Shown: positions 52,022 to 60,638 of the stretch, piece by piece
How the letters are laid out: every line of letters begins with the position of its first letter
How positions within the stretch are numbered: position 1 is the first letter of the stretch
Source of the DNA: an uncultured Selenomonas sp.
GTDB lineage: Bacteria; Bacillota; Negativicutes; Selenomonadales; Selenomonadaceae
NCBI GenBank assembly: GCA_900552565.1
Contig: USAK01000005.1
Location: 13,291 to 77,290 of the forward strand
Direction: 5' to 3'
Length of the DNA stretch: 64,000 nt
Position numbers and translations under genes: made by a program
The notes under the pieces: model-generated
The model's input: the letters and a program-made list of their open reading frames with translations, nothing else
What the model was told of the DNA's origin: nothing
Databases searched by the model: none

Positions 52022-53383
52022 GTGATAACGATAGATGATATTTTAGAAACAAACCGTATGATTACGGAGAACAAGCTCGATGTCCGCACGATTACGATGG
52101 GCATTTCGCTGCGTGACTGCGCACATCCGAATATCGACAAATTCTGCCAGAATGTTTACGATAAGATTACGAAGTCGGCAGAATTCCTCGTCAAGACGGG
52201 TGAGGACATCGAAGCCGAATACGGCATCCCCATCATTCATAAGCGCGTTTCGGTCACGCCGATTGCTATCGCTGCCGATGCCTGCAAGACGGATTCTTAT
52301 GTACCGGTAGCAGAGGCCATGGACCGTGCGGCTAAGGAAGTCGGCATCAACTTCATCGGCGGCTTCTCGGCTCTCGTCGAAAAGGGCTTCACGAATGGCG
52401 ACCGCGTGCTCATCAATTCCATTCCTCAGGCCCTCGCGACGACGGACCTCGTCTGCTCGTCTGTCAACCTCGGTTCGACGAAGGCCGGCATCAATATGGA
52501 CTGCGTACGCGAGATGGGCGAAGTCGTCAAGCGCACGGCAGAACTCACGCGCGACCAGCAGGCACTTGGCTGCGCCAAGCTCGTCATTTTCTGCAACGCA
52601 CCTGGCGATAATCCGTTCATGGCTGGTGCGTTCCACGGCGTCAGCGAGGCCGACAAGGTCGTCAGCGTCGGTGTTTCGGGCCCGGGCGTTGTCAAACACG
52701 CCCTGGAGGACCTCAAGGGCGCTGACTTTACGGAAATTGCTGAGACCATCAAGCGCACGGCCTTCAAGATTACGCGTGTCGGTCAGCTCGTTGCCCGTGA
52801 AGCTTCGAAACGCCTCGGCGTGCCGTTCGGCATCATCGACCTCTCGCTCGCACCGACGCCGGCTGTCGGCGACAGTGTCGCGCGCATCATCGAGGAGATG
52901 GGCATTGAGGGCTGCGGTGCTCCGGGCACGACGGCCGCTCTGGCACTCCTGAACGATGCTGTCAAGAAGGGCGGCCTCATGGCTTCGTCGCATGTCGGCG
53001 GCCTCTCGGGTGCATTCATTCCGGTCAGCGAGGATGAAGGCATGATTCATGCCGTTTCACAGGGAAGTCTGTCCATCGAGAAACTCGAAGCCATGACCTG
53101 CGTCTGCTCGGTCGGCCTCGACATGATTGCCATCGAAGGCGATACGTCGGCCGCGACGATTTCGGGCATCATCGCCGATGAAGCTGCTATCGGCATGATC
53201 AACAACAAGACGACGGCCGTCCGCGTCATTCCGGTGCCGGGCAAGAAAGTCGGCGACATGGTTGAATTCGGCGGTCTGCTTGGCTACTGCCCGATTGTGC
53301 CGGTCCGCAATAAATACAGCTCCGCGGCGTTCATCGCCCGCGGCGGCCGCATCCCTGCACCAATCCGCAGCCTGACGAACTGA
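52022..53383 (+). CDS. DUF711 (UPF0210) family protein, PFL-like
   Basis: Protein of 453 residues from the DUF711/UPF0210 family, whose structure is related to the pyruvate formate-lyase/anaerobic ribonucleotide reductase ten-stranded barrel. Seen here: [16 protein letters not shown] near the N-terminus, [14 protein letters not shown], and AGTTA-like [16 protein letters not shown]. The start is GTG, eleven bases after AGGAGG. It forms a two-gene unit with the UPF0237 ACT protein. No glycyl-radical motif is visible and no activity is established for the family. Confidence 0.93.
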   Translation: MITIDDILETNRMITENKLDVRTITMGISLRDCAHPNIDKFCQNVYDKITKSAEFLVKTGEDIEAEYGIPIIHKRVSVTPIAIAADACKTDSYVPVAEAMDRAAKEVGINFIGGFSALVEKGFTNGDRVLINSIPQALATTDLVCSSVNLGSTKAGINMDCVREMGEVVKRTAELTRDQQALGCAKLVIFCNAPGDNPFMAGAFHGVSEADKVVSVGVSGPGVVKHALEDLKGADFTEIAETIKRTAFKITRVGQLVAREASKRLGVPFGIIDLSLAPTPAVGDSVARIIEEMGIEGCGAPGTTAALALLNDAVKKGGLMASSHVGGLSGAFIPVSEDEGMIHAVSQGSLSIEKLEAMTCVCSVGLDMIAIEGDTSAATISGIIADEAAIGMINNKTTAVRVIPVPGKKVGDMVEFGGLLGYCPIVPVRNKYSSAAFIARGGRIPAPIRSLTN

Positions 53384-53425
53384 CGGCACGGTTTTTGCTC
53401 TGGGGACAGACTCCCTGCCTGACAC

Positions 53426-53453
53426 TTGTCAGATAGACGGAATCTGCTATAAT
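53426..53453 (+). promoter_or_regulatory. Candidate promoter upstream of nth
   Basis: TTGTCA (53426-53431), 16-base spacer, TATAAT (53448-53453). A terminator-like hairpin follows within 25 bases. Confidence 0.55.
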
Positions 53454-53476
53454 GAAATAAATCGTGAAATTCTGGA

Positions 53477-53510
53477 AAGGGCTCAATTCATGGATTGAGC
53501 CCTTCCTTTT
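53477..53510 (+). terminator. Terminator hairpin between DUF711 gene and nth
   Basis: Eleven-pair stem AAGGGCTCAAT/ATTGAGCCCTT with a six-base loop, then CCTTTT. It probably ends the DUF711 unit, but lies downstream of the candidate promoter at 53426. Confidence 0.75.
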
Positions 53511-53564
53511 GCCATTTTTGCTTTTGATTGATGGCAAATCATTTCAGCAGAGGAAGTTGATATT

Positions 53565-54227
53565 ATGCGAGTAACAAAGAAAATACGGGAACAGCAGCTG
53601 GCCATTCTCGAAGAGACATACCGCGGTGCCAAGCCGGAGCTCGTCTTTCATAATCCGTTTGAGCTCCTGATTGCTGTCATTTTATCGGCGCAGTGCACGG
53701 ATAAACGCGTCAATGTCACGACGAAGCGGCTGTTTGCGAAGGTCAAGCGTCCTGAGGATATCGTTGCCATGGGACTGCCGGCACTCGAGAATGAAATCCG
53801 CGACTGCGGTCTCTTTCGCAACAAGGCGAAGAACATCCTTGCGGCCTGCCAGATGCTCTGCACGGACTACGGCGGGCAGGTCCCTGATGATTTCGAGGAG
53901 CTCCAGAAACTGCCGGGCGTCGGCCGCAAGACGGCCAATGTCGTCAGGAGCGTGGCGTTCCATCATCCGGCGATTGCCGTTGACACCCATGTCTTCCGCA
54001 TCGCCAACCGCCTGAAGCTCGCGGAGGGTTCGACGCCTTTGGCTGTAGAGCAGGGGCTCATGAAGAACATCCCAAAGGAAAAATGGTCGGATGCGCATCA
54101 CTGGCTCATCTGGCACGGCCGCAAAATCTGCAAGGCCAGAAAACCGGCCTGCGATATCTGCCCGCTGCAGCCGGTCTGCCCGAGTGCCGAGCCGCTGGCC
54201 GGCAGTTCATCTGCGAAAAACAAGTGA
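53565..54227 (+). CDS. nth: Endonuclease III (DNA glycosylase/AP lyase)
   Basis: Removes oxidised pyrimidines and nicks abasic sites; 220 residues. The helix-hairpin-helix LPGVGRKTANVV is near 116-127 and carries the Schiff-base Lys; the catalytic Asp is in VDTHVFR near residue 139. The [4Fe-4S] cysteines C189, C196, C199 and C205 have the canonical CX6CX2CX5C spacing. A short Ser/Ala/Lys tail ends the protein. AGAGGAAG lies about ten bases before the ATG. The GNAT gene follows 18 bases later, so they are probably co-transcribed. Confidence 0.97.
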   Translation: MRVTKKIREQQLAILEETYRGAKPELVFHNPFELLIAVILSAQCTDKRVNVTTKRLFAKVKRPEDIVAMGLPALENEIRDCGLFRNKAKNILAACQMLCTDYGGQVPDDFEELQKLPGVGRKTANVVRSVAFHHPAIAVDTHVFRIANRLKLAEGSTPLAVEQGLMKNIPKEKWSDAHHWLIWHGRKICKARKPACDICPLQPVCPSAEPLAGSSSAKNK

Positions 54228-54245
54228 GAGCAGGAGGAGAAGAAG

Positions 54246-54698
54246 ATGCAGTACAGAAAAGCAACATTTGCCGATATCGAAGAAATCTATCACCTCGTCA
54301 ATGATTACGCAACGGATGGGGTCATGCTGGCCCGTGCGCGCAACACGCTTTATGAGACGCTGCGCGATATGATTGTCGCCGTCGATGATGAGGGCAAAGT
54401 CGTCGGCGTCGGCGGTCTGCACATGATATGGGACCGTCTGGCGGAAGTCCGCACGATGGCCGTGTCGCCGGAGCTGACACGTCAGGGCATCGGCGCCGAA
54501 ATCGTACGCCGCCTGATTGAAGAGGGCGATGCCCTCGGTGTTGAAAAGTATTTCACCCTGACTTACAAGCCGGGCTTTTTCCAGAAACTCGGGTTCCAGA
54601 CCATCACCAAAGAGGAACTTCCCCATAAAGTCTGGAAGGAATGTATCGACTGCCCGAAATTCCCGAACTGCGATGAGATTGCCATGGTGCGTGTCTGA
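54246..54698 (+). CDS. GNAT N-acetyltransferase, short ArgA-like
   Basis: Acetyltransferase of 150 residues. The acetyl-CoA loop is PELTRQGIGAEIV near 79-91, preceded by the beta-bulge strand VRTMAVSP. The N-terminal RKATFADIEEIYHLVNDYA and the C-terminal WKECIDCPKFPNCDEIAM are typical of the short stand-alone N-acetylglutamate synthase-like proteins. A role in arginine synthesis is likely from family resemblance, but no other arginine gene is nearby. The C-terminal cysteine cluster could bind metal. AGGAGGAGAAG precedes the ATG. Confidence 0.82.
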   Translation: MQYRKATFADIEEIYHLVNDYATDGVMLARARNTLYETLRDMIVAVDDEGKVVGVGGLHMIWDRLAEVRTMAVSPELTRQGIGAEIVRRLIEEGDALGVEKYFTLTYKPGFFQKLGFQTITKEELPHKVWKECIDCPKFPNCDEIAMVRV

Positions 54699-54775
54699 TT
54701 TTCGCAGCCTGTGCAGCAGCGTCTCTTGGTGTTTGTCGGCATTGTACAATTTTGTGCAATTATTTTATAAAACCG

Positions 54776-54804
54776 TTGACATTGTGTAACGAATCTGCTA
54801 TAGT
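54776..54804 (+). promoter_or_regulatory. Promoter of the T-box/aroF-tyrA unit
   Basis: TTGACA (54776-54781), 17-base spacer, TATAGT (54799-54804): a near-consensus promoter. Confidence 0.85.
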
Positions 54805-54810
54805 AACATA

Positions 54811-55108
54811 CATCAGGCAGAGATAAAACGTATCTGCCGTCATGATGAAAAACGCGAAGACTGAGAGAAGTAATCCCAAGATTCTTTTCAGAGAGCGGCG
54901 GGCTGGTGAAACGCTGCAGGGAGACGGGACGAAATACACTCATGAGCAGCAGGCTGAAATTTAAGAAGAATCGAGAGTAGGCTTCGCCGGAACGCCACCG
55001 TTATCAGAGGCTAGGATATGTCAGTATCCGAAGTGAGAGGCTTGCGTCAGCAAGCAGGGTGGTACCACGGGTATATCAGCTCGTCCCTGTAGAGGGACGG
55101 GCTTTTTC
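54811..55108 (+). promoter_or_regulatory. T-box leader, tyrosine-type specifier
   Basis: tRNA-sensing leader RNA. Stem I contains AGTA in the specifier-loop 5' side (near 54869), the AGAGAG/GGTGAAACGC distal elements, and GAAA-TAC-ACTC-ATGAG on the 3' side, which places the specifier codon TAC (Tyr) at 54935-54937. The T-box AGGGTGGTACCACGG is at 55056-55070; its variable base T pairs with a discriminator A. It ends in a ten-pair terminator at 55079. A tyrosine specifier fits the downstream aroF-tyrA genes. Uncharged tRNA-Tyr should favour read-through. Confidence 0.92.
55079..55107 (+). terminator. T-box-controlled terminator
   Basis: Stem GCTCGTCCCT/AGGGACGGGC with a GTAG loop, followed by five T. 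Its left arm overlaps bases that can pair with the T-box in the antiterminator. Confidence 0.9.
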
Positions 55109-55140
55109 TATACTTCGGGAAGTGTTGGGAGGAACTCATT

Positions 55141-56154
55141 ATGATCATTGTCATGAAACCGGATGCCACGAAGGAAAACATCGAAAAAGTCGAGGAACGT
55201 CTGCATCAGGCAGGACTCAAAGCCCATCTGTCGACAGGCGAGGACTGCACCATCATCGGCGTCATCGGCGACCGCAAGAAAATTGCCAACCTTGAAGTCA
55301 GCATGCTCGAAGGCGTCGAAAAGACCGTGCGCATCACGGAGAAATACAAGCTTGTCAGCCGCCATTTCCATCCGGAAGACACGATTGTCGATGTCGGCGG
55401 CGTCAAGATTGGCGGCAAGGAAGTTGTCGTCATGGCAGGACCGTGTTCCGTTGAGAGCATCGACCAGCTCCGGGAGGCTGCCAAGGCGGTCAAGGCCGGC
55501 GGTGCAAAATTCCTGCGCGGCGGTGCGTTCAAACCGCGTACGAGCCCATATGATTTTCAGGGACTTGCTGAAGAAGGTCTCAAGATGCTGCGTCAGGTGG
55601 CCGATGAGGAAGGCCTCAAAGTCGTCACGGAAATCGTCGACAAGGACGATATCGACCTCGTCGGCAAATACGCCGATGTCTACCAGGTCGGTGCGCGCAA
55701 CATGCAGAATTTCCAGCTTTTGAAGGCTCTCGGCAAGGCGAAGAAGCCGGTCATGCTCAAGCGCGGCCTCGCGGCAACCATCAGTGAGTGGCTCAACGCT
55801 GCCGAATACATCATGGCGGGCGGCAATGACCAGGTCATTTTCTGCGAACGCGGCATCCGCACATACGAGACATTCACGCGCAATACGCTCGACCTCAGCG
55901 CCGTCGCTGCCATCAAGGAACTGTCACATCTGCCGATTATCGTCGACCCGAGCCACGGCACGGGCCGCTGGGAAATGGTCCGCCCAATGGCGCGCGCCGC
56001 TGTTGCTGCGGGCTGCGACGGCCTCATCATCGAGGTACATCCGCATCCGGAAGTCGCCCTGTCCGACGGCGACCAGAGCCTGACGCCGAAAAACTTCAAC
56101 ATCCTGATGGGCGAGCTCGGCAAAATCTGTGAAGTCATGGGGCGTACGTTATGA
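55141..56154 (+). CDS. aroF: DAHP synthase, type I-beta with regulatory N-domain
   Basis: First step of aromatic synthesis, condensing PEP and erythrose-4-phosphate. 337 residues: about 70 N-terminal residues form a ferredoxin-like regulatory domain ([20 protein letters not shown]), followed by the KDOP-synthase-like barrel with [37 protein letters not shown] and [14 protein letters not shown]. This is the Thermotoga-like I-beta subfamily, in which tyrosine or phenylalanine binds the N-domain. Expression is controlled by a tyrosine T-box, and tyrA overlaps by four bases, so tyrosine would act at both levels. Confidence 0.95.
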   Translation: MIIVMKPDATKENIEKVEERLHQAGLKAHLSTGEDCTIIGVIGDRKKIANLEVSMLEGVEKTVRITEKYKLVSRHFHPEDTIVDVGGVKIGGKEVVVMAGPCSVESIDQLREAAKAVKAGGAKFLRGGAFKPRTSPYDFQGLAEEGLKMLRQVADEEGLKVVTEIVDKDDIDLVGKYADVYQVGARNMQNFQLLKALGKAKKPVMLKRGLAATISEWLNAAEYIMAGGNDQVIFCERGIRTYETFTRNTLDLSAVAAIKELSHLPIIVDPSHGTGRWEMVRPMARAAVAAGCDGLIIEVHPHPEVALSDGDQSLTPKNFNILMGELGKICEVMGRTL

Positions 56155-57041
56155 GCAAAATGAAATTAGCCATCATCGGCGTCGGCCTGATTGGCGGTTC
56201 CTTGGGGCTCTGCCTCAAGGATAAGCTCGGCGATGATATCTACATCACAGGACTCTGCCGCACGCAGAAGTCCATGGACAGGGCCGTGGCCTTAGGGGCC
56301 GTTGATTACGCGTCGGCGGATATTGAAAAAGTCGTCGGCAATGCGGACATTGTTTTTCTGAGTCCGCCGGTGCTGCAGATTGTGCCGATGGTCGAGAAAA
56401 TCCTGCCGTATCTCAAGCAAGGCTGCATCCTGACAGATGCGGGCAGCACGAAGAACTACATCTGGCAGCATCTGCAGAAAATCCTGCCCAAAGACATCTA
56501 CTACATTGCCGGCCATCCGATGACGGGCCGCGAGAAGAGCGGCGTCGATGCCGCGATGAAGGATTTGTTTGTCGGCAAGGCCTATGTCATCGTCGAAGAT
56601 ACCGGCGCGCCGCCTGAGGCCCATGCTAAACTCATGAGCGTACTCAAGTATACGGGGGCGAACTTCACGACGCTCGACATCAAGAAGCACGACCGCTGTG
56701 CGTCGGTCATCAGCCATGTGCCGCACGTCACGGCCGCGGCGCTCGTCACGCTGCTGAACCGTTCGGGCGATGACCGTGAGTCCTGCATCAAACTCATTGG
56801 CGGCGGCTTCCGCGATACGACGCGCATTGCGTCCTCGAATGCCGACATGTGGGCCGACATCTGCATGACGAATGGTGAGGCCATTACCAGTGACCTGCGC
56901 CAGCTGCAGACCATCCTCGGCGAAGTCATCACGGCCATTGAACATCACGACCGCCAGACGGTCCACGATTATTTTGCCGCATCCAAACAGCTGCGCGACA
57001 AGCTGCTGCTTGACGCCAGCAAGAGATTTGACCCGAACTGA
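56151..57041 (+). CDS. tyrA: Prephenate dehydrogenase
   Basis: Oxidative decarboxylation of prephenate (or arogenate) to the tyrosine precursor. 296 residues. The NAD motif is [11 protein letters not shown] (9-19), the substrate region has [10 protein letters not shown] and [16 protein letters not shown] near 121-136, and helices of the dimerisation domain follow ([15 protein letters not shown]). There is no C-terminal ACT domain at this length. It is coupled to aroF by an ATGA overlap and under the same tyrosine T-box. Prephenate versus arogenate preference cannot be decided by eye. Confidence 0.96.
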   Translation: MSKMKLAIIGVGLIGGSLGLCLKDKLGDDIYITGLCRTQKSMDRAVALGAVDYASADIEKVVGNADIVFLSPPVLQIVPMVEKILPYLKQGCILTDAGSTKNYIWQHLQKILPKDIYYIAGHPMTGREKSGVDAAMKDLFVGKAYVIVEDTGAPPEAHAKLMSVLKYTGANFTTLDIKKHDRCASVISHVPHVTAAALVTLLNRSGDDRESCIKLIGGGFRDTTRIASSNADMWADICMTNGEAITSDLRQLQTILGEVITAIEHHDRQTVHDYFAASKQLRDKLLLDASKRFDPN

Positions 57042-57133
57042 TTTGCTGACATCTTCTTCCTTACATAGCGCACATCGGATAATATGTAGTATAATATAAG
57101 GAAAGAAACAAAAAACGAAGGGACAATCAGGCA

Positions 57134-57544
57134 ATGAAAGTTGATTTGAATGAACTGGCGGCAGCCTTTGCCCAGTCGGATGTGCGGCAGGGATATGTTG
57201 ACCTCCGTCAGGGAAAAGTCATCCTGATGGATGAAGATATGGCTGAGGAAGATACACTGCATCATGCTTTTGATATGGAAGACGACTGGGAGCATTACAT
57301 CCCGCTGCCCAATGTCGTGGATGAAGACGAATACGCGATGATGAAGGCATTTGCCGAGGCGCAGAGCGAGGGGTTCCGCACGCGTCTGCTCGAGGCCCTG
57401 CAGGGTACGGGGGCGGTCTCGCGTTTCCATCATCAGGTGCGTCATCTCCTGCTGAAGCCGGCTTGGGAAGAATTCAAGCTGACATACCTGCGCGATGTCG
57501 CGCGCGACTGGTGTGAGGAGAATGATATCGCCTACGAAGAGTAA
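57134..57544 (+). CDS. UPF0158 family protein
   Basis: Small acidic protein of 136 residues, matching the UPF0158 pattern: an N-terminal DLRQGKVILMDED segment, a DDWEHYIPLPN phrase near 49-59, then a helical C-terminal part ending WEEFKLTYLRDVARDWCEEN. The family has no assigned function. AAGGGA lies upstream of the ATG and TATAAT at 57090, though without a clear -35. It is not obviously linked to the aro genes. Confidence 0.8.
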   Translation: MKVDLNELAAAFAQSDVRQGYVDLRQGKVILMDEDMAEEDTLHHAFDMEDDWEHYIPLPNVVDEDEYAMMKAFAEAQSEGFRTRLLEALQGTGAVSRFHHQVRHLLLKPAWEEFKLTYLRDVARDWCEENDIAYEE

Positions 57545-57618
57545 TTTTTCTCCCTGCGGTCCGGACGTCTTGGCCCGTGGGGAAAGGATAAGTTTTTAGG
57601 GTTTTAGGAGGCTTTGCT

Positions 57619-58014
57619 ATGTCACTGATCAAAGGTTTGCATCATGCTGCACTCAAATGTTCCTGTCAGGCAGAATTCCAGGAGGCCATTCACTTCTATA
57701 AAGAAGTTCTCGGCTTGCCCGTAAAGCGTTCGTGGGGCGAGGGCGACGATGCCGGCATCATGTTCGATACCGGTGCCGGTCTCATCGAGATTTTTGCCAA
57801 GGGCGGCGATAATCACGAAGAAGGTTCGGTCCGTCATTTTGCTCTCGCAACGGATGATACGGATGCCTGCGTCAAGACCATCCGCGATGCCGGCTATAAG
57901 ATTACGGTAGAGCCGACGTCTATGACCATCCCCGCAGAACAGGACTTCCCCGTCCGCATCGCCTTTGCTATCGGTCCCTGCGGCGAAACGATTGAACTCT
58001 TCAAAGAGTGCTGA
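57619..58014 (+). CDS. VOC (glyoxalase/bleomycin-resistance fold) protein
   Basis: Vicinal-oxygen-chelate fold protein of 131 residues with the paired beta-alpha-beta-beta-beta modules. Potential metal ligands are H9 in GLHHAALKC, Glu in GLIEIFAKG, His in SVRHFALA, and Glu in GETIELF, matching the four positions used by glyoxalase I-like enzymes. Substrate is unknown. TTTTAGGAGG precedes the ATG. A hairpin terminator follows. Confidence 0.88.
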   Translation: MSLIKGLHHAALKCSCQAEFQEAIHFYKEVLGLPVKRSWGEGDDAGIMFDTGAGLIEIFAKGGDNHEEGSVRHFALATDDTDACVKTIRDAGYKITVEPTSMTIPAEQDFPVRIAFAIGPCGETIELFKEC

Positions 58015-58049
58015 GAATGCCGCGCAAATTTATAGACTTGTGAGCAAAG

Positions 58050-58092
58050 AAAATGACGCCTGCCAGATGGAAAAAGCTGGGGCGTCATTTTC
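58050..58092 (+). terminator. Intrinsic terminator after the VOC gene
   Basis: Eleven-pair outer stem AAAATGACGCC/GGCGTCATTTT with an inner CCAG/CTGG stem; right arm ends in T4. Confidence 0.75.
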
Positions 58093-58207
58093 ATTTGTGC
58101 CATTGCTAGTTTCATGGGAACACATCCTTTTCTGGTATCTGGAAGCTGAAATTCAATCTTTGTTTCTATGTATGTAGAAAGTATACCATAGAATCTGCGC
58201 TGTGACT

Positions 58208-58237
58208 TTGACAAAAGGGACAGCAGCGGGGTAAACT
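58208..58237 (+). promoter_or_regulatory. Candidate promoter of the Asp-rich membrane protein gene
   Basis: TTGACA (58208-58213), 18-base spacer, TAAACT (58232-58237). Confidence 0.5.
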
Positions 58238-58287
58238 ATTAGCAAAGCGGAGTGAAAGATAAAATTTTCAGGAAATGGGGTGTTTTC

Positions 58288-58959
58288 ATGGGAACAACGA
58301 TACTGCTTCTTTGTGCTGTGGGGCTGGGCTGCTATCTCATCGGCCGCGGCACGCGGAAGGATCGTCAAAGTGCTGTGAGCAAAACGGCGGATGAACCGTC
58401 TTCGCCTGCGGCACCGGTACAGGCTCCTGCCGCGCACAGGTCTGCTGTCAACAGGGAAATGACGCCGGAGCGGCGCAGGGCTTTGTCAGAAATCCGTCAG
58501 CAGCAGGCGCTTGACCGTCAGCATGACAGCCGCATGGCCGCGGCGGCAGGACTTATGGGGGTGGCCGCAGGCGCTGCCCTCATGCATCATCATGATGCCG
58601 AAGCGACACAGGCTCATATCGACCAGGCCGCAGCCATGCAGCGCGATGCCATTGCACAGCAGGACCATGATGACGGAGGTGCGGATGGCTCAGATGCTTC
58701 TGACCTTGCGGACGAATTCGGCATCGACGGCATTGACTTTGATGAAGACTGGTCTGTCGATGATGAGTCCATTCATGAGGATGCAGCTGCCGATGGTCAG
58801 GACAGCTTTGATGATGACAGTTATGGCGGGGATGATGATTTCGGATATGACGATGACAGCTCTGACTATGCAGGCAGTCAGGATGACTGCGGTGGCTATG
58901 ATGACGGATATAGTGACTATGGCGGCGATGATGGCGGCGACGGCGGGGATTTCTTTTGA
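58288..58959 (+). CDS. Membrane-anchored protein with Asp/Gly-rich tail
   Basis: Unrecognised protein of 223 residues. Residues about 4-20 (TILLLCAVGLGCYLIG) form one hydrophobic segment followed by GRGTRKDR, so the rest is likely cytoplasmic with an N-out/C-in anchor. A proline/alanine linker, a charged helix (RRALSEIRQQQALDRQ), an alanine-rich helix and ALMHHHDAEA follow. From about 135 to the end the sequence is dominated by Asp, Gly, Ser and Tyr in repeats such as DDDSYGGDDDFGYDDD. The acidic tail could bind cations. The ATG at 58288 follows a GGGG run; a GTG at 58252 would add twelve residues. No function is assigned. Confidence 0.75.
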   Translation: MGTTILLLCAVGLGCYLIGRGTRKDRQSAVSKTADEPSSPAAPVQAPAAHRSAVNREMTPERRRALSEIRQQQALDRQHDSRMAAAAGLMGVAAGAALMHHHDAEATQAHIDQAAAMQRDAIAQQDHDDGGADGSDASDLADEFGIDGIDFDEDWSVDDESIHEDAAADGQDSFDDDSYGGDDDFGYDDDSSDYAGSQDDCGGYDDGYSDYGGDDGGDGGDFF

Positions 58960-59024
58960 TGGAACCCGCCGACAGCTGCGGAAGACTGCAGTATTATATT
59001 GATAGAAGGGATTGACCTATTTTT

Positions 59025-59420
59025 ATGGAACAGACAAGTGCAAGAGCCGAGAAAGCGGCAGAACTCAAACACTCGATGAACTGTGCACAGGCCGTGCTGA
59101 TGGCCTATCAGGAAGAACTCGGCAAATCCAAAGAGGAACTTCTGGCCCTGGGCGATGCTTTTGGTTTGGGCATGGGCGGCATGGAAGCGACGTGCGGCGC
59201 TCTGACGGGAGCGGCCATTGTCTTAGGCCTCCTCAACAAGAGCGGCCAGCCGTCGAAGATGCTGATGAACGGCATTCTGCACGATTTTCAGAAGCAGGCA
59301 GGTGCGACGCGCTGCCGGGATCTCAAAGGCGTTGGCACGGGCAAAGTGCTCTGTGCCTGCGACGACTGTGTCCGTCTGGCTGTGCTCCGTCTGGATAAAG
59401 CGCTGACTGTCCGTGACTGA
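59025..59420 (+). CDS. C_GCAxxG_C_C family protein
   Basis: Small redox-type protein of 131 residues with the cysteine signature of this family: MNCAQAV near 19-25, EATCGALTGA near 54-63, then TRCRDL and LCACDDCVRLA near the C-terminus. Spacing of the cysteines suggests a metal or Fe-S site; family members occur in anaerobes, often near redox enzymes, but no activity is established. AGAAGGGA lies 14 bases before the ATG, rather far. The gene appears to be a single unit. Confidence 0.85.
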   Translation: MEQTSARAEKAAELKHSMNCAQAVLMAYQEELGKSKEELLALGDAFGLGMGGMEATCGALTGAAIVLGLLNKSGQPSKMLMNGILHDFQKQAGATRCRDLKGVGTGKVLCACDDCVRLAVLRLDKALTVRD

Positions 59421-59556
59421 AGACGTTTTGCCTGCAGAGAAGATACATCTGTCAAATATTTATCCAATAAAATAAAAATATGTAACAGGACGCTATAGAT
59501 AATCATAAAACTATGGTATAATGGAACACATCAGATTATCGAGAGGAGAACGTCGA

Positions 59557-60591
59557 ATGGAAATGCAAATGGAATTCATCCGTAAACTGCCCACTCCGCA
59601 GGAGCTCATGGAGCAGTTTCCTATAGATGACCGCGTCAAGAAAATCAAGACACAGCGCGATAAGGAAATCGCGGACATCCTGACGGGCAGAGACAACCGC
59701 TTCCTGCTCATCATCGGCCCGTGCTCGGCCGATAATGAAGAGGCTGTGCTCGACTATATTCACCGTCTGGTCCCGGTGCAGGAGCAGGTCAAGGACAAGA
59801 TTTTCATCGTGCCGCGTGTCTATACGAGCAAGCCGCGTACGATTGGCATTGGCTACAAGGGCATGCTGCATCAGCCGGACCCTGAGGGCAAGGAAGATAT
59901 GCTCGGCGGCATCATCGCCATTCGTGAGATGAATGCGCGTGTCGTCCGCGAGACGGGCTTCACCTGCGCTGAGGAAATCCTTTATCCGGAAATCTACCGC
60001 TATCTTTCCGACCTGCTCTCTTATGCTGCGGTCGGTGCGCGTTCCGTTGAAGACCAGTTCCACCGCATGATTGCGAGCGGCATCGGCATCCCGGTCGGCA
60101 TGAAGAACCCGACGTCCGGCGATATCTCCGTCATGCTCAATTCCATCGAGGCTGCCCAGCACTCGCAGGAATTCCTGTTCCGCGGCTGGGAAGTCCGCAC
60201 GCAGGGCAATCCGCTGGCTCACGCCATCCTGCGCGGCTACGTTGACAGCTTCGGCAAGAGCCTGCCAAACTATCATTATGAGAATCTGCGCTCTCTCTAC
60301 GAGGCGTATCATAAGCGCAATCTTGCCAATCCGGCTGTCATCGTCGATGCAAACCACGCCAACTCCGGCAAGAAATACCTCGAGCAGATCCGCATTGCCA
60401 AAGACGTGGTCAACAGCTGTAAGATTTCTGCAGATATCCGCTCGCTCGTCAAAGGCCTCATGATTGAGAGCTACATCGAGGACGGCAATCAGAAGATTTC
60501 CGAGGGCACGTACGGCAAGTCCATCACGGACCCATGCCTCGGCTGGGAAAAGTCGAAACAGCTGATTCTCGACCTCGCAGAAATGCTCTAA
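59557..60591 (+). CDS. DAHP synthase, type I-alpha (AroG/AroF-like)
   Basis: Second 3-deoxy-7-phosphoheptulonate synthase in the window, of the enterobacterial type. 344 residues: PTPQELMEQFP near the N-terminus, LLIIGPCSADNEEA, RVYTSKPRTIGIGYKGM, VGMKNPTSGD and VDANHANSGKK. The ATG at 59557 follows AGAGGAG; the upstream ATG at 59521 overlaps a TATAAT (59517-59522) and is unlikely. Sequence similarity to the type I-beta enzyme at 55141 is low, and no T-box precedes this gene, so the two isoenzymes are separately regulated. A double-ACT protein follows. Confidence 0.94.
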   Translation: MEMQMEFIRKLPTPQELMEQFPIDDRVKKIKTQRDKEIADILTGRDNRFLLIIGPCSADNEEAVLDYIHRLVPVQEQVKDKIFIVPRVYTSKPRTIGIGYKGMLHQPDPEGKEDMLGGIIAIREMNARVVRETGFTCAEEILYPEIYRYLSDLLSYAAVGARSVEDQFHRMIASGIGIPVGMKNPTSGDISVMLNSIEAAQHSQEFLFRGWEVRTQGNPLAHAILRGYVDSFGKSLPNYHYENLRSLYEAYHKRNLANPAVIVDANHANSGKKYLEQIRIAKDVVNSCKISADIRSLVKGLMIESYIEDGNQKISEGTYGKSITDPCLGWEKSKQLILDLAEML

Positions 60592-60638
60592 TATCTATCC
60601 TAGCTAAAGGAATATAAAGAAAAAAGGGGAATTGTTCT

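Noticed and set aside
54699..54775. Terminator after the GNAT gene
   Set aside because: Only short imperfect repeats (TTGTACAA/TTGTGCAA) without a stable stem and T-run were found.
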